Source: Sweltsa coloradensis
Taxonomy: Eukaryota > Arthropoda > Insecta > Plecoptera > Chloroperlidae
Length of the DNA stretch: 64,000 nucleotides
NCBI GenBank assembly: GCA_024449915.1
Contig: JAMZAV010000052.1
Coordinates: 434,001-498,000 of the forward strand
Reading direction: 5' to 3'
In this document: positions 23,801 to 31,904 of the stretch, one piece after another
How positions within the stretch are numbered: the stretch's first letter is position 1
Layout: each line of letters opens with the position of its first letter
Notes under the pieces: model-generated
What the model was told of the DNA's origin: nothing
Database searches by the model: none
The model's input: only the letters and a program-made list of their open reading frames with translations
Program-made: the position numbers and the translations under genes

Positions 23801-26800
23801 AAAAGATATCCATGTAGCACTATTAAACTATAGAAACACTCCAGTAGCAGGACTTTCTATGTCACCTGCTCAGCTATTGCTGAATAGACGTCTAAAAACT
23901 AAGCTGCCGGTAACATTTCCACTATTAGAGTCTTCTCTTCCCGTTAATGTAAGAGAGGAGATAAAGAAAAAGCAAGCTATCATGAAAACTGTTCATGACC
24001 GAGGGGCAAGAGAGCTAAAGCCATTGTCACCAGGACAAAATGTTTGCATTAGAAAGAATAAAGGGAAAGGCAACCTGCCATTGTAGTAGATAAGCATAGC
24101 GCACCTAGATCATATATAAATTAACACATCAGAAGGAAGTATGCTTAGGAGAAATAGAAGAGATATTCTTGAGTCAAGGCATACCATGGTTAACAATAAT
24201 CATAATGATCAGTACTTTGATGTTGATGACAATCACGACAGCCTCACTGTTGAGCCAGAGATAGGTCCGGTCCTAAACCAACAAAGGTACTCACCTAGGC
24301 CCCAGACGTGCTATCAGGCGTCCTATTAGATTTAATGATTACTGTTAGTATGTATCTTTAAAGTATTCTTTAATATTGTGAACATAGTAGACATTGTGAT
24401 TCAGTTGAATATAAAATAACTTTGTATTTTCAATAACAGTGTACTACTGTAATTTAATAATATTATAACATGTAATCTGGTGAATGCTAACTCAGAGGGA
24501 GGTGTTGTGTATTTGAATTGTGTTTAAATTACGAGCCATCAAGAGCTGCTACCTGGCGGCCGTCTCTAGAACTACCAGGCATCACAGACGGACGCAATGG
24601 CTGACTGGTAGAATCACACTCATATTTACTGTACCAAGTAATTAATAAATAATACTGTCGTTAGAATCATATTCACGTGTAGACTATTTTATTATTCAAT
24701 ATTATAAACCCACGCGCAATATACGACAATTCTGTACTTTCATTTTTAGACCACTAGATAAAGATTTTATGACTCTGAAAAAATGTACACATTAAAACCA
24801 TTTTTAATTCATATTTTCATCAGAACGCTGTTTTCTGGGCATTTGACAAAATATGTATCGAAATCAAATTTGCCTACAGCGGCTGGGGCTCTACCCCAGA
24901 CCCCAAAATGGTCCACGGAGTACAAAGTGTACACATATTCTTTCACTTTAGTTGTCCCGGTTTGTAACTTTCAAAATATGGTCACCTTATGTATCATGAT
25001 ATCGATACTGTTACAGATGTCCTACAACAAACGCGACGACAGCTGTCATACCCTAAAAATACTGGCTCCTCCGGGGATTGAACCAGGAATCTTCCCTGTT
25101 CAAGTGGATGCTCTAACCAACTGATCTATGGAGACACTGAAATAAAATACTAAACTTACTATCCCAGATTGTATCATGTTGTTTCAATAGATCAGTTGGT
25201 TGAACCACCCATCCGGACAGTAACAGTCCCTAGTTCAATCTAGGGATGGGACAGTGTACGATCGGCATCAGAGGTAAATCAAGGGTAATCTTTTACCGAC
25301 ACCACAGACACTCACTCGGCAAATCTCGGATTAGGCACCATTAAAAGTCACACTAAGCTAGCACTTAATACACAAAGCTAGCCCCAGTGAATTGTCAAAG
25401 TGTGGACGTCTTGGCTTTTTATGTCACTTGTAAAACTTGCTGCAATTGATTTCTATAACTGAAATAAGCCTGCGCTAAGGATATGCAGTGTGGCGAATCC
25501 AATAATATATACAAACAAACCTTGTGTTAGTATAAACTACCCGCTGGGCCCAGTGTATAAAAGTCCCACTAGGCCAAATGTTACATAAAATAGGGTCGCC
25601 ATGTTTACTCCCGGCCTGCTAGATGACGTCAGCGAGTGCAACGCCAGAATGAACTGAATATTCACGAGCGAGGTCGATAATGGTAGGTATCTCCAGACGC
25701 ATTGATTAACTTATGATCGATGGTGTACATGTGTATTGGGTACATGTTTTTAATGGGGGTAGGCCCTACACATTTGTTTCTCTAAAAACAATAAATGCAT
25801 GCATGTTGTATGTAGTATTATGTTATGTGTGACTGACCACACATGTCCCAAAGTTGGCAGCTGAGGCCTATCACCCCTTGTTTTTACTGTGATTTACGTT
25901 GCATGATAGGCAATCTTTTAAAGTTGGCTAAACATACCTAATAGGGCCTATACAAAATTTTTTAAGCAAACCAAAAACATACGTGGGTAGTGCAAGTGTA
26001 CACGCATTGATAGCCAAGAGTGTAAAGTACACGCATTTGCCAATCCCTAGTTTTATTTATTTATTGAAAACATATCCTACAAAGTATAGGCCTACAATGG
26101 TGGTAAGGTCAGTATTGTAAAACACTCCAAAAAATACTAAGTACCGGTCCGGTACGTATTCAAATTATTATAATTTTTCCAAACAACTTTTAAAATGTGT
26201 TACCGTACCTAATTCCTCTTCCTGCATAATGCTCTCACTCTCAGGTAAACTATTCTACACTAGTTCAATCCCCATTCCCCATGGAGCAATTTTTTTAAAT
26301 TTCTGACTAAAAACGTAAAGTAAAAGTAACTTGAAACTGTAAAATCTACGTCTTATATACAATGCGGAGAGCAGGTATCAAAAACCATGTGCCACAACAA
26401 TCATAATTTTAGGTCTAGTATGTTACATGGCTACATGAAATACAAATTTGCCTTCTGGCAGACAAGTCTAACTAGCAATGAATCCATGTGTAAGTAAAAT
26501 TCCCTCAACTTACCACAAAGAGCAGCATGAACAGAATCTTTAGAAGAGCAGAACTTTTTGTTCAATTCAAGCTCACTTTTAGACCACTTTTGGAATGAGT
26601 CAAGTTGGGTTTCATTAGTCAAGTGCCGTGTTAGATCCTTGACAGTCAAGAAGAACTCGTTTAGTTGTTTCTCATATTGGATGGCCATTTCCATTGTGTT
26701 TACACTATAATCCAAAGTATCCTTCCAAGAGTGGAGAAGAAATGCTAACCGCAGTTGTCGCGCAGAATTCTTTGTCAGCGCATCTCGTATTGTGACAAAG

Positions 26801-29800
26801 TTCTTCAAAGATTTAGACATCTTGCAACCAGCGATTGTCAAATGACCTGAATGTAAGAAATATCTCACCCAGTTATCGTTATTGTAGTAAGCTTCGGATT
26901 GGGCAAGCTCATTGTCGTGGTGAGGGAATTTAAGATCAACACCGCCTGTATGGATATCCATTGACTCTCCACAGATGTCGGAAGCCATGACAGAACATTC
27001 TATGTGCCAACCAGGACGGCCGTGGCCCCAAGGTGAATCCCACCATGGTTCACCTGCTTTAGAGTTCTTCCAGAGAGCAAAGTCGTTTGGAGACCGTTTC
27101 TCGTTGAGCCTGTCTTCGGAAATACACAAATCTCCTTCTCCATCTTGGAGAGATTTAGCATCCCCGTACGCTTCTGGGACTAGCTTTGCATAATGGTGAT
27201 TTTCCTTTGAATCGAAACTGTTTACGTCAAAATAGACCGAACCGTTGGATTCGTATGCAAGACCGTTAGAAACGATCCGTTTGATATATTCAACAATTTC
27301 AGGTATGTACTCGCTGACTCTGGTTAAAACATTTGGCCGAAGGACATTTAATGAGTCCATGTCATGATGAAATTCGGCTTCCCAGAATCGAGGGAGGTCA
27401 GAAAAAATTGAATTATCGGTGATGCTTGCACCTTTCTTCGAGTCTAACCATTCTGATAAAGGATCTTTTGCTGCCTTCAATAAGGCACTCTGAGCTTCTT
27501 TTATTTTGATATCATTCTTAGATTTGACAGCCGATTCTAATTCAATGACAGCATCTGACAATCTTGTTATCATGTTTTCCATCATACACTTGACATCAGG
27601 ATCCGCTGTTTGTTTACATTTATCCATAAACATTTCCATCACACTTTTTGCATCTACAAGGTTCTCCTCCAGATTGTTAACCTCTGATACATACTTCTCA
27701 TATAGGTGATTTTGTCTTGCCCGTTTAATAATTTTATCGTCAATGTCGGTTATATTCATTACATACATAACATCATATCCAAAATAATCGGAAAGAACTC
27801 GTCGAAGTATATCGAATGAAATGTAGGACCTGCAACATTAAAATGGTATGTAGGCTATGAAGTGCAGTAGGCCTACTAATTGCGTGTCAAACCAAGAATG
27901 GTGTACGATTGTGAAAGTGTACCAAAGAAGTATTTCTAGAGAAATCCTCTATGTAATAGGTATGTCTAGGCCTAATAAATCAGAGTACATCTGATCATAA
28001 CACATTTCAAGCTGTTATTTCTCCTATCTTGAACGTCAAGTGCTTATCGTGGGACATCTACACTGATTATGTACCTAGCAAATAAACTAAGCTCTAATAT
28101 AATAAATAAATAATAAAATAAATTTTATTTAGAGTCTACCCACTCAGTTATATAACTGATTTTCGGTGGGGGACTTTAAATCAAAGCGACCAAGCCAACC
28201 CTGCAGGCCCCGACGCAATCGACGAGTGAACGATAACCAACCAAAGATCGATATTTTTAATAGGAAATATAGCAATCAGTGGTATGGACAGTGCGAACAC
28301 CCGCGAATCAACGCCAGAATCAACAAGGCCGATTCAGAACAACTCTGAAATTTATTATGTGCTTCGTTGTTAGGACGGCTCCAAAGTCACCGTTTACAAA
28401 CTCCTAAGACAAGAACTGATGGACTTAAGTCCAAATCAGAAGTTAAAAAACTTCTGACTTAAGCGGGAATCGAACCCTGGACCTTCTGCATTGGAAGCAG
28501 ATACGCTAACCACAAGACCAACGAGCCACACCGGTATACCGGTATACATGTATATATATATAGATTATTGTAGGTTTTCGCGGCTCGTTGTATGAACAAT
28601 ACTAGGTTCTTGGGTAAAACCGCGTTGAAATGATGAACCGGTGTAGAGACTGGGCATCCACCAACGTTTCGTCTGATCTACGTCAGACATCAGGGTGACT
28701 GACTTCACGAAGGTTGAAGTCACAGTGGCTGGCATGCGCGCGACCGCCTCCTTAAATACCTGAAAAGGTGCGGGGCGGCGAGGTCAAATCTAATATCATG
28801 ATCTCGGCCCTACTCTAAATTGTATTGCAACCTTTTTACTACGCCCTCTTGTCATAGGCCCTACTAGGGTTTCTAGTGAATTGTTGGATTTTGCATCACC
28901 ATTGTTTAGAACAGAAACAGGTAGAACAGATTTCAGGTCACAGTCACCCTGAAGATGTCTGACATAGATCAGACGAAACGTCGGTGGACGCCCAGTCTCT
29001 GCACTGGTTCATCATTTTGACGCGGTTTTACCCAAGAACCTAGAATTGTACATACAACAGGCCGCGAAAACCTACAACAATCTATATATATATATATATA
29101 GGTCTATATTAGATTTAGATTAAATTTATTAAGTTTAGTTTTGAGTTCATCAACTCGGTTACCATTTACCAAACATTTACAACAATAATCACATAATATT
29201 CTGCACAAATGCAGGGCACTGACAAAGAGTTTTAATTACAACCTTGGTACTTTCAGTTTCTTATATGCTCCTTGAATTCAGAAATATTTCTAGGCAATGG
29301 GTTTACAACTCATTCATCTAAACCATTCCAACTCTTAGTCACAGACACAGAACCAAGAAAGGAGTGTTTACCTATATCGAGTTACATTTGTGAACAAATA
29401 TCTTCTTACTATGTATGATCTTTTCTAGCCCTAAATGGGGCCAAAATAATCTTTTTATTTAGATCATCCCAAGCTGGTTGATTTGTAAATATGTTGTAGA
29501 AAGCACAAATACGTAAAATGAAAACATATGCAGGTAGGAATTTGGTGATGATAGTGTACTAAGCCCTGATTGAGTCACATTTAAGCTAATAGTAATGGGT
29601 TAAAATAGAAGCGTGGGGTATACATCTAAAAACAATTTTCATCGGATATTTATCACGCAAAAAAAGGTAAAAGAATAATTGGATGAGCAAAGCAAAGACT
29701 TCAATTTCACTGTCCCCCAAAAAAATTTGGGAATAAAGCATGTAGGTGTATAAGTCGAAGAAAGTTTGTAAAAATAAAATAAAAATCGTAAAATTGCGAT

Positions 29801-31904
29801 TTTCATGAGAAATAATTTTTCGATTGCGCTCAAAAAAAGTGGCAGTTCTAAGTTCAGAGATTTCGAAGGTCTCCAGAAAATTTCATTCCAATTGGAGTAT
29901 CGGTTTAGCTGGAATCGTGTTAACAAACAGCCAAAAATACAACAAAAAAACATTCCGGATATTTTTTTCCAGTGTAGTGAAATGGAATCTTCGCTACGCT
30001 CATCCAATTACATTTAATAACTTATTTGGTTAACATAATTTGAAGTGTTTAATTTCGATCGTGACCGAGGCCGCAACTTTTTAGTAATAAGAATGAAAAA
30101 GAGTGGTATTTTCAATTTGGTATAATTCACGTTCTCAGTCTCGATTGGGACCCTTTGTACATTGCTTCTGACGTCAAATTGAGAATGAGAATAAGAATAA
30201 ACCACGTTTTTCAAGCAATCGGACACGTCCTTAGACTTTTGAAAAGACACATTTAATAGCTAGGTTGTAATGTATTATTTATCTTGTTTGTCATGAATGA
30301 ACATTGTAACATGTATTTATATGCTATCTAAATATGTATACAAAACAAGACAATAAATGAAATAAAATGAAACTATTCTCACTCAAATGTCACTTTTCTA
30401 AGAACGCATCACATCTTATCATTGCAACGAAGTGCACACTACAACGTAAGGTAGGTCTGTGCAAATAAGTAGAGGCTAAGTAATTGCTTGCAAGCGGAGT
30501 TAGCAGAAAAATCTTCATTGATTTATTTTGCTTGTAAGCTATTTTATATAGGGCGTCCCCTACTCAGCACAAAAAGCAGATTCAGCCGCGCTGAATATTG
30601 GCATGCAGGGTTCATAGGTTGTACAACCGCAGCCGCCGCCCAGCGCTCACCTTATATGACAAGACAAGATAAAAATGTTCAGACTAAGGGCAAAACAGGT
30701 ATAACCTAGTAGGTATAAATCAAGTAGAATAGAATAGAATAACTTTATTCAACTTGAGGTGCACATAATATGTATAACTCCCGAAGAAGGTGAATACTGA
30801 ATTCTGAATAGAAAGATAACATAAAAAGTATTAAGAAACAAGAAGTACTATAACAAATATAGTACTACTACTAGTAGTAGTAAAATTAATGTAGAAAATA
30901 AACATAGGCCTATACTGTAATGTTGCATAACATAGATGCATAACATAGATATGAACTAATTTATAAGGTTTAACATGATAGATAGAGATACGGGTTTTTA
31001 GCGTTTTAGGTTTTTGATGCTACAAAATGCTAATTTTGACGATTTAAAATGCTAATTTTATTAAAAATAAAGTTTTTAATGCCTATTGAGAAGTACCGGT
31101 AGTTTATCAATGTATGCTAGCGTTTATGTGACTACGGTACATACTGAATTGAAATATTCATCATTTACCCTTCATTTAGGGTTTTGGTGGAAAAGAAACC
31201 AATTAATGCTACAAAATGCTAAATTTGTCAAAATTAATGCTAAATATTCAAAATTTAAATGCTAAAAAACGGATCTCTAATGATAGGCCTAGAAGGATTA
31301 ATTTAAAGTTAAACAGTATAACATTACATTTAGGCAGAGAGGTAGGCCTATTCATGGAGCGAGTAAAAACTTTTAAATAGCCTATAAGAAATTATTTCAT
31401 GTTTTGAGAAAATGGTTAGTTTATGGTTGGGAATGTGAATTTGGAGATTTGCTCTTGTAAAATGGGAGTGGACAGAGGTGTTTAGTGGGAAAAGGTTGGG
31501 GTAGGAACGGACAAATGTTGTGGCAGCTTGAATAAGATAGCAGGCCAGAGTAGGTATTCCTAGTTCCTTGAAAAGCTGTCTCTACAAGTATGCTGCCTTC
31601 TGGAAACACCAGCTATGATGCGGATAATTTTGAGGAATAAATTCTTCTTTCTTTCGACCTAGTATAAACCAAGTAGAGGCTTCAAGCCATGTGACCTGTG
31701 CTCAAACCTGACTTAACTGACTTACCTGGCATGTCCCATATGGGAAGCATCATATACAGTTGGCCCACAGCTATACCATACGACACGTCGTTCATTTTGA
31801 GGAATAAATTCTTCTTTCTGACGTGTGAGACTGTTGAAGAGTTTCAATTTTGGCCCCTTTGTAGACACCGGAGGCTGCCATGATGGTTGAGTACGCTTCG
31901 ACAT
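14672..31904 (-). CDS. CARS1: Cytosolic cysteinyl-tRNA synthetase, five coding exons
   Basis: Charges tRNA-Cys with cysteine in the cytosol, a class Ia synthetase. Minus-strand exons: 31904-31726, 27829-26514, 16660-16443, 16348-15974 and 14812-14672, totalling 2229 nt and about 742 residues, close to the vertebrate enzyme (about 748). All introns are GT-AG and the phases agree (2, 1, 0, 0). Visible marks: zinc-ligand Cys46 just before GPTVYD, the HIGH motif as HMGH (residues 55-58), WHIEC with the second zinc Cys (about 338), HHDNE (about 363-367) and KMSKS (about 396-400). The eukaryote-specific C-terminal extension is Lys/Glu-rich ([20 protein letters not shown]) and ends in a basic [13 protein letters not shown] region. 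The start is the first ATG, 11 bases after a possible AG acceptor, so an upstream non-coding exon is likely. No stop or frameshift is present, so the gene looks functional. Intron 2 (9.85 kb) has been swollen by nested transposons. Confidence 0.97.
14813..15973 (-). other. CARS1 intron 4
   Basis: 1.16 kb, AT-rich, no recognisable element beyond scattered AGGCCTA words. Confidence 0.7.
15974..16348 (-). CDS. CARS1: CARS1 coding exon 4
   Basis: Phase-0 exon beginning Val-Glu-Gln after TTATAG and ending GAT GAC AAG before GTTAGT. It encodes the [13 protein letters not shown] segment, the [13 protein letters not shown] helix and the charged Lys/Glu/Ala-rich coil. Confidence 0.94.
16443..16660 (-). 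CDS. CARS1: CARS1 coding exon 3
   Basis: Acceptor ACTAG directly before ATAACATTGACAC. With the G from exon 2 it gives Asp-Asn-Ile-Asp-Thr-Arg. This is the anticodon-binding helical region ([16 protein letters not shown]). It ends GCA GGA AAT before GTACGT. Confidence 0.93.
16661..17448 (-). other. CARS1 intron 2, 3' part
   Basis: No firm element. Around 17310-17410 the plus strand is almost pure pyrimidine, which makes a Lys-rich minus-strand ORF (17159-17416). Its C-terminal half ([20 protein letters not shown]) is not simple sequence and may be a fragment of an unrecognised element. The phrase GCGGGGCGGCGAGGTCA at 17129 recurs at 28770. Confidence 0.4.
17449..18228 (+). mobile_element. 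Helentron-like nonautonomous element, family A (A1)
   Basis: Starts TTGGATGAGCGTAGCGAG and ends in GCGTTTTCCTAG followed by host T. Near the 3' end is the inverted copy CGCTCATCCAA, then a short AACGC...GCGTT stem with loop GGCGGGACTTAA, then CCTAG. This is the layout of Helentron-type rolling-circle elements: asymmetric subterminal inverted repeats plus a terminal stem. The interior holds a poly-T tract, TTTTTGTCTGTTTGTCC and a block with three AT-rich sub-repeats of the form CACCTACATGCTTTATCCGA. Short TAGCGAGCG units are tandemly repeated at the 5' tip. No protein is encoded. Confidence 0.72.
18370..18445 (+). repeat. SINE 3'-end fragment (second family)
   Basis: GTTGTCCTCCTTTGTAAATC, then CAGTTTTTATAACTG, then TATAGGATAGACGTTAAATA. 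The stem (TCCT...AGGA enclosing CAGT...ACTG) and the TAGAC-TAAATAAATAA tail parallel the 3' end of the tRNA-Gly SINE family. Confidence 0.55.
18461..18768 (+). mobile_element. tRNA-Gly-derived SINE, 5'-truncated copy
   Basis: Body and tail only: GTTTGTAAACAGTGACTTTG, then the ATTGCTATATTTCCTATTAA block, the CCCACTGAAAATCAGTTATA hairpin, TAGACTCTAAATA and a (TTTA)n tail. It matches the full copies at 28101-28530 and 44011-44480 in reverse. The tRNA-like head is absent, as expected for incomplete reverse transcription. Confidence 0.85.
20113..20341 (+). repeat. 5' LTR
   Basis: Begins TGTTGTGTATTTG and ends AATATACGACA. It differs from the 3' LTR almost only by one-base or few-base indels (for example CTGCCTACC versus CTGCTACC, GGCGCCG versus GGCGGCCG, AGAAACT versus AGAACT). 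Confidence 0.95.
20342..20359 (+). promoter_or_regulatory. Probable tRNA primer-binding site
   Basis: TGGTGTCAAAAGTGGAAC starts immediately after the 5' LTR. A TGG start is expected because it pairs with the CCA end of the primer tRNA. Which tRNA is used is not determined. Confidence 0.7.
20565..21163 (+). pseudogene. gag: gag capsid region of the Ty3/gypsy element
   Basis: Two overlapping frames (20565-20837 and 20816-21163) together encode a capsid-like protein with the LTR-element gag pattern ([13 protein letters not shown], then [20 protein letters not shown]). A shift near 20835 separates them. It would form the particle shell around the element's RNA. Broken in this copy. Confidence 0.8.
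21173..21865 (+). pseudogene. Zinc knuckles and aspartic protease of the Ty3/gypsy element
   Basis: 230 codons open. Two CCHC-type knuckles: [13 protein letters not shown] and [14 protein letters not shown], the nucleic-acid-binding part of gag. A retropepsin domain follows with the catalytic DTGA ([14 protein letters not shown]) and a later ILGLKA flap/dimer region. The protease would cut the polyprotein. The frame is shifted from the capsid part and closes at 21865. Confidence 0.88.
22087..22720 (+). pseudogene. pol: Reverse transcriptase of the Ty3/gypsy element
   Basis: Shows [20 protein letters not shown], a variant of the usual LR-CxDPxxLN block, and [15 protein letters not shown]. The catalytic box appears as FDDLLIS only after a one-base shift near 22490-22500. 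A frame-shifted tail ([13 protein letters not shown] region, 22600-22690) ends at KAITNM, after which expected thumb and connection sequence is missing. Not functional as read. Confidence 0.88.
22713..22988 (+). pseudogene. pol: RNase H region of the Ty3/gypsy element
   Basis: [15 protein letters not shown], then [20 protein letters not shown] and the [19 protein letters not shown] end, as in gypsy RNase H. The N-terminal catalytic Asp region is lost with the deletion that joins it to RT. Confidence 0.85.
23162..24086 (+). pseudogene. pol: Integrase of the Ty3/gypsy element
   Basis: The zinc-binding segment ([20 protein letters not shown], then CRVCEQHR in another frame), then the DDE core: the first Asp in VVTDYYSKW, the second Asp region disrupted by a shift near 23640, and the Glu in [19 protein letters not shown]-terminal [11 protein letters not shown] region follows. 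It would insert the cDNA into chromosomes. At least two frame breaks. Confidence 0.88.
24087..24502 (+). other. 3' leader of the retrotransposon with polypurine tract
   Basis: After integrase there is a short open frame (24141-24329) with no recognised domain, then AT-rich sequence. AGAGGGAGG sits directly before the 3' LTR and is the polypurine tract that primes plus-strand synthesis. Confidence 0.7.
24503..24728 (+). repeat. 3' LTR
   Basis: TGTTGTGTATTTG start and AATATACGACA end, near-identical to the 5' LTR. Confidence 0.95.
25069..25138 (-). repeat. tRNA-like SINE head
   Basis: On the minus strand: TAGATCAGTTGGTTAGAGCA (A-box region) and TGGTTCAATCCCCGG (B box) at the spacing of a tRNA. 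The anticodon stem does not pair well, so it is a tRNA-derived repeat or pseudogene, not a tRNA gene. Confidence 0.6.
25188..25252 (+). repeat. tRNA-like SINE head, inverted partner
   Basis: Plus strand ATAGATCAGTTGGTTGAACC and CTAGTTCAATCTAGG. Same A-box words as the minus-strand copy at 25069-25138, so two related heads lie in opposite orientation about 50 bp apart. Confidence 0.55.
25253..26513. other. CARS1 intron 2, 5' part
   Basis: AT-rich intron DNA with AGGCCTA words. The first 250 bp may be the body of the SINE whose head is at 25188. No coding exon is supported. Confidence 0.45.
26514..27829 (-). CDS. CARS1: CARS1 coding exon 2
   Basis: A 1316-nt exon carrying most of the catalytic domain and KMSKS. 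Acceptor TTGCAG at 27830-27835. It begins G|TCC TAC ATT (completing Arg then Ser-Tyr-Ile) and ends GCT CTT TGT G before GTAAGT at 26513. The split D codon is completed in exon 3. Confidence 0.95.
28101..28530 (-). mobile_element. tRNA-Gly-derived SINE, full-length copy
   Basis: Minus strand 5' to 3': tRNA-like head at 28530-28463 (TGGTTAGCGTATCTGCTTCC with a TCC anticodon, B box GGTTCGATTCC), a CAGAAGTTTTTTAACTTCTG stem, a GGACTTAAGTCC palindrome, a body of about 300 bp, the CCCACCGAAAATCAGTTATA hairpin, TAGACTCTAAAT and an AAAT-rich tail on the plus strand. The TCC anticodon loop and stem (CTGC...GCAG) point to tRNA-Gly. Transcribed by RNA polymerase III if active. The short ORF in the body recurs in all copies and is not a gene. 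Confidence 0.9.
28656..28699 (-). ncRNA. Hammerhead-like motif, left arm (degenerate)
   Basis: Minus strand GTCACC, CTGATG, TCTGA...TCAGA, CGAAAC, GTT, GGTGGAT. Relative to the right-arm copy about three bases of the CUGANGA core are lost, so this copy is probably inactive. Confidence 0.55.
28943..28989 (+). ncRNA. Hammerhead-ribozyme-like motif, right arm
   Basis: GTCACC pairs with GGTGGAC (one bulge) as stem I; CTGAAGA is the first core; GTCTGA/TCAGAC with loop CATAGA is stem II; GAAA is the second core; C-G is a minimal stem III; then GTC is the expected cleavage triplet just before stem I closes. This is the short-stem-III type reported from Penelope-like elements, thought to act as dimers. 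Activity is inferred only. Confidence 0.65.
29110..29420 (-). pseudogene. LINE ORF2 C-terminal fragment
   Basis: The minus strand translates to [20 protein letters not shown], then a stop, then [18 protein letters not shown]. This is the usual end of non-LTR ORF2 proteins (SWN-L...V...S...FK). It ends near TTAATAAATTTAATC. The element is truncated, with at least one stop. Confidence 0.55.
29679..30007. mobile_element. Helentron-like fragments, B 5' tip joined head-to-head with A 5' half
   Basis: 29679-29732 is the 5' tip of family B on the plus strand (TTGGATGAGCAAAGCAAAG, ending at a CCCCCAAAAAAATTTGG block). 29738-30007 is the 5' half of family A on the minus strand, with its tip at 30007 (TTGGATGAGCGTAGCGAAG). 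Both outward ends start TTGGATGAGC, so the composite has the form of an inverted repeat. Confidence 0.65.
30983..31279. mobile_element. 297-bp nonautonomous hAT element
   Basis: The left tip TAGAGATACGG and right tip (minus strand) TAGAGATCCGT match. The flanks ATGATAGA (30975-30982) and ATGATAGG (31280-31287) are an 8-bp duplication with one change. The interior repeats the word ATGCTA at least eight times (AATGCTAAATTT type), concentrated near both ends as expected for transposase-binding repeats. No ORF. Confidence 0.78.
31726..31904 (-). CDS. CARS1: CARS1 coding exon 1
   Basis: Residues 1-60. It starts at ATG 31904 and ends in HMGHA plus two bases of the Arg codon before GTAAGT. It contains the zinc Cys ([10 protein letters not shown]) and the HIGH-type motif. 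The upstream run TTTTTTTTAG could be a splice acceptor. Confidence 0.93.

Larger units (their letters stand above)
20113..24728 (+). mobile_element. Ty3/gypsy LTR retrotransposon, defective
   Basis: 4.6 kb with near-identical LTRs (229 and 226 bp), a TGG-start primer site, a purine tract and gag, protease, RT, RNase H and integrase pieces in order, all antisense to CARS1. The flanks ATTTT (20108-20112) and ATTCT (24729-24733) fit a 5-bp target duplication with one change. Reading frames are broken several times, mostly by apparent single-base shifts, and a segment between RT and RNase H is missing. No envelope-like ORF. Integrase lying after RNase H places it in Ty3/gypsy and not Ty1/copia. 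The gag and pol types resemble the Mag/SURL lineage of marine invertebrates, which is an inference. Confidence 0.93.
19061..24989. mobile_element. Nonautonomous hAT element split by a Ty3/gypsy insertion
   Basis: The termini TAAGGTGACCA (left) and TGGTCACCTTA (right) are exact inverted copies. The flanks 19053-19060 and 24990-24997 are both TGTATCAT, a perfect 8-bp target duplication. Subterminal CCGGT or CCCGGT words occur on both sides. Removing the retrotransposon at 20113-24728 leaves about 1.3 kb with no transposase frame. It lies in CARS1 intron 2. Insertion order: hAT first, then the retrotransposon. Confidence 0.85.
28563..29087. mobile_element. Palindromic Penelope-type element with hammerhead motifs
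   Basis: Two arms of about 150 bp in opposite orientation (about 28563-28715 and 28930-29087), with outer words ATTGTAGGTTTTCGCGG and its complement, and (TA)n on both outer sides. Each arm carries a hammerhead-ribozyme-like core. Penelope-like retroelements are known to carry hammerheads in their terminal repeats and to occur as inverted copies. No RT ORF is left between the arms. Confidence 0.65.
27830..31725 (-). other. CARS1 intron 1
   Basis: 3.9-kb intron holding a SINE, a Penelope-type palindrome, a LINE 3' fragment, two Helentron-like fragments and a small hAT element, each listed separately. Confidence 0.85.

Noticed and set aside
28166..28348. ORF starting [20 protein letters not shown], with near-copies at 44070 and 39738
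   Set aside because: It is the same body segment of the tRNA-Gly SINE in each place, in transposed copies with truncations; not a gene family.
28463..28530. Functional tRNA-Gly gene
   Set aside because: Although the A and B boxes and anticodon arm are good, it is joined to the SINE body, repeated with the same downstream sequence at 44371, and lacks a clean acceptor stem.
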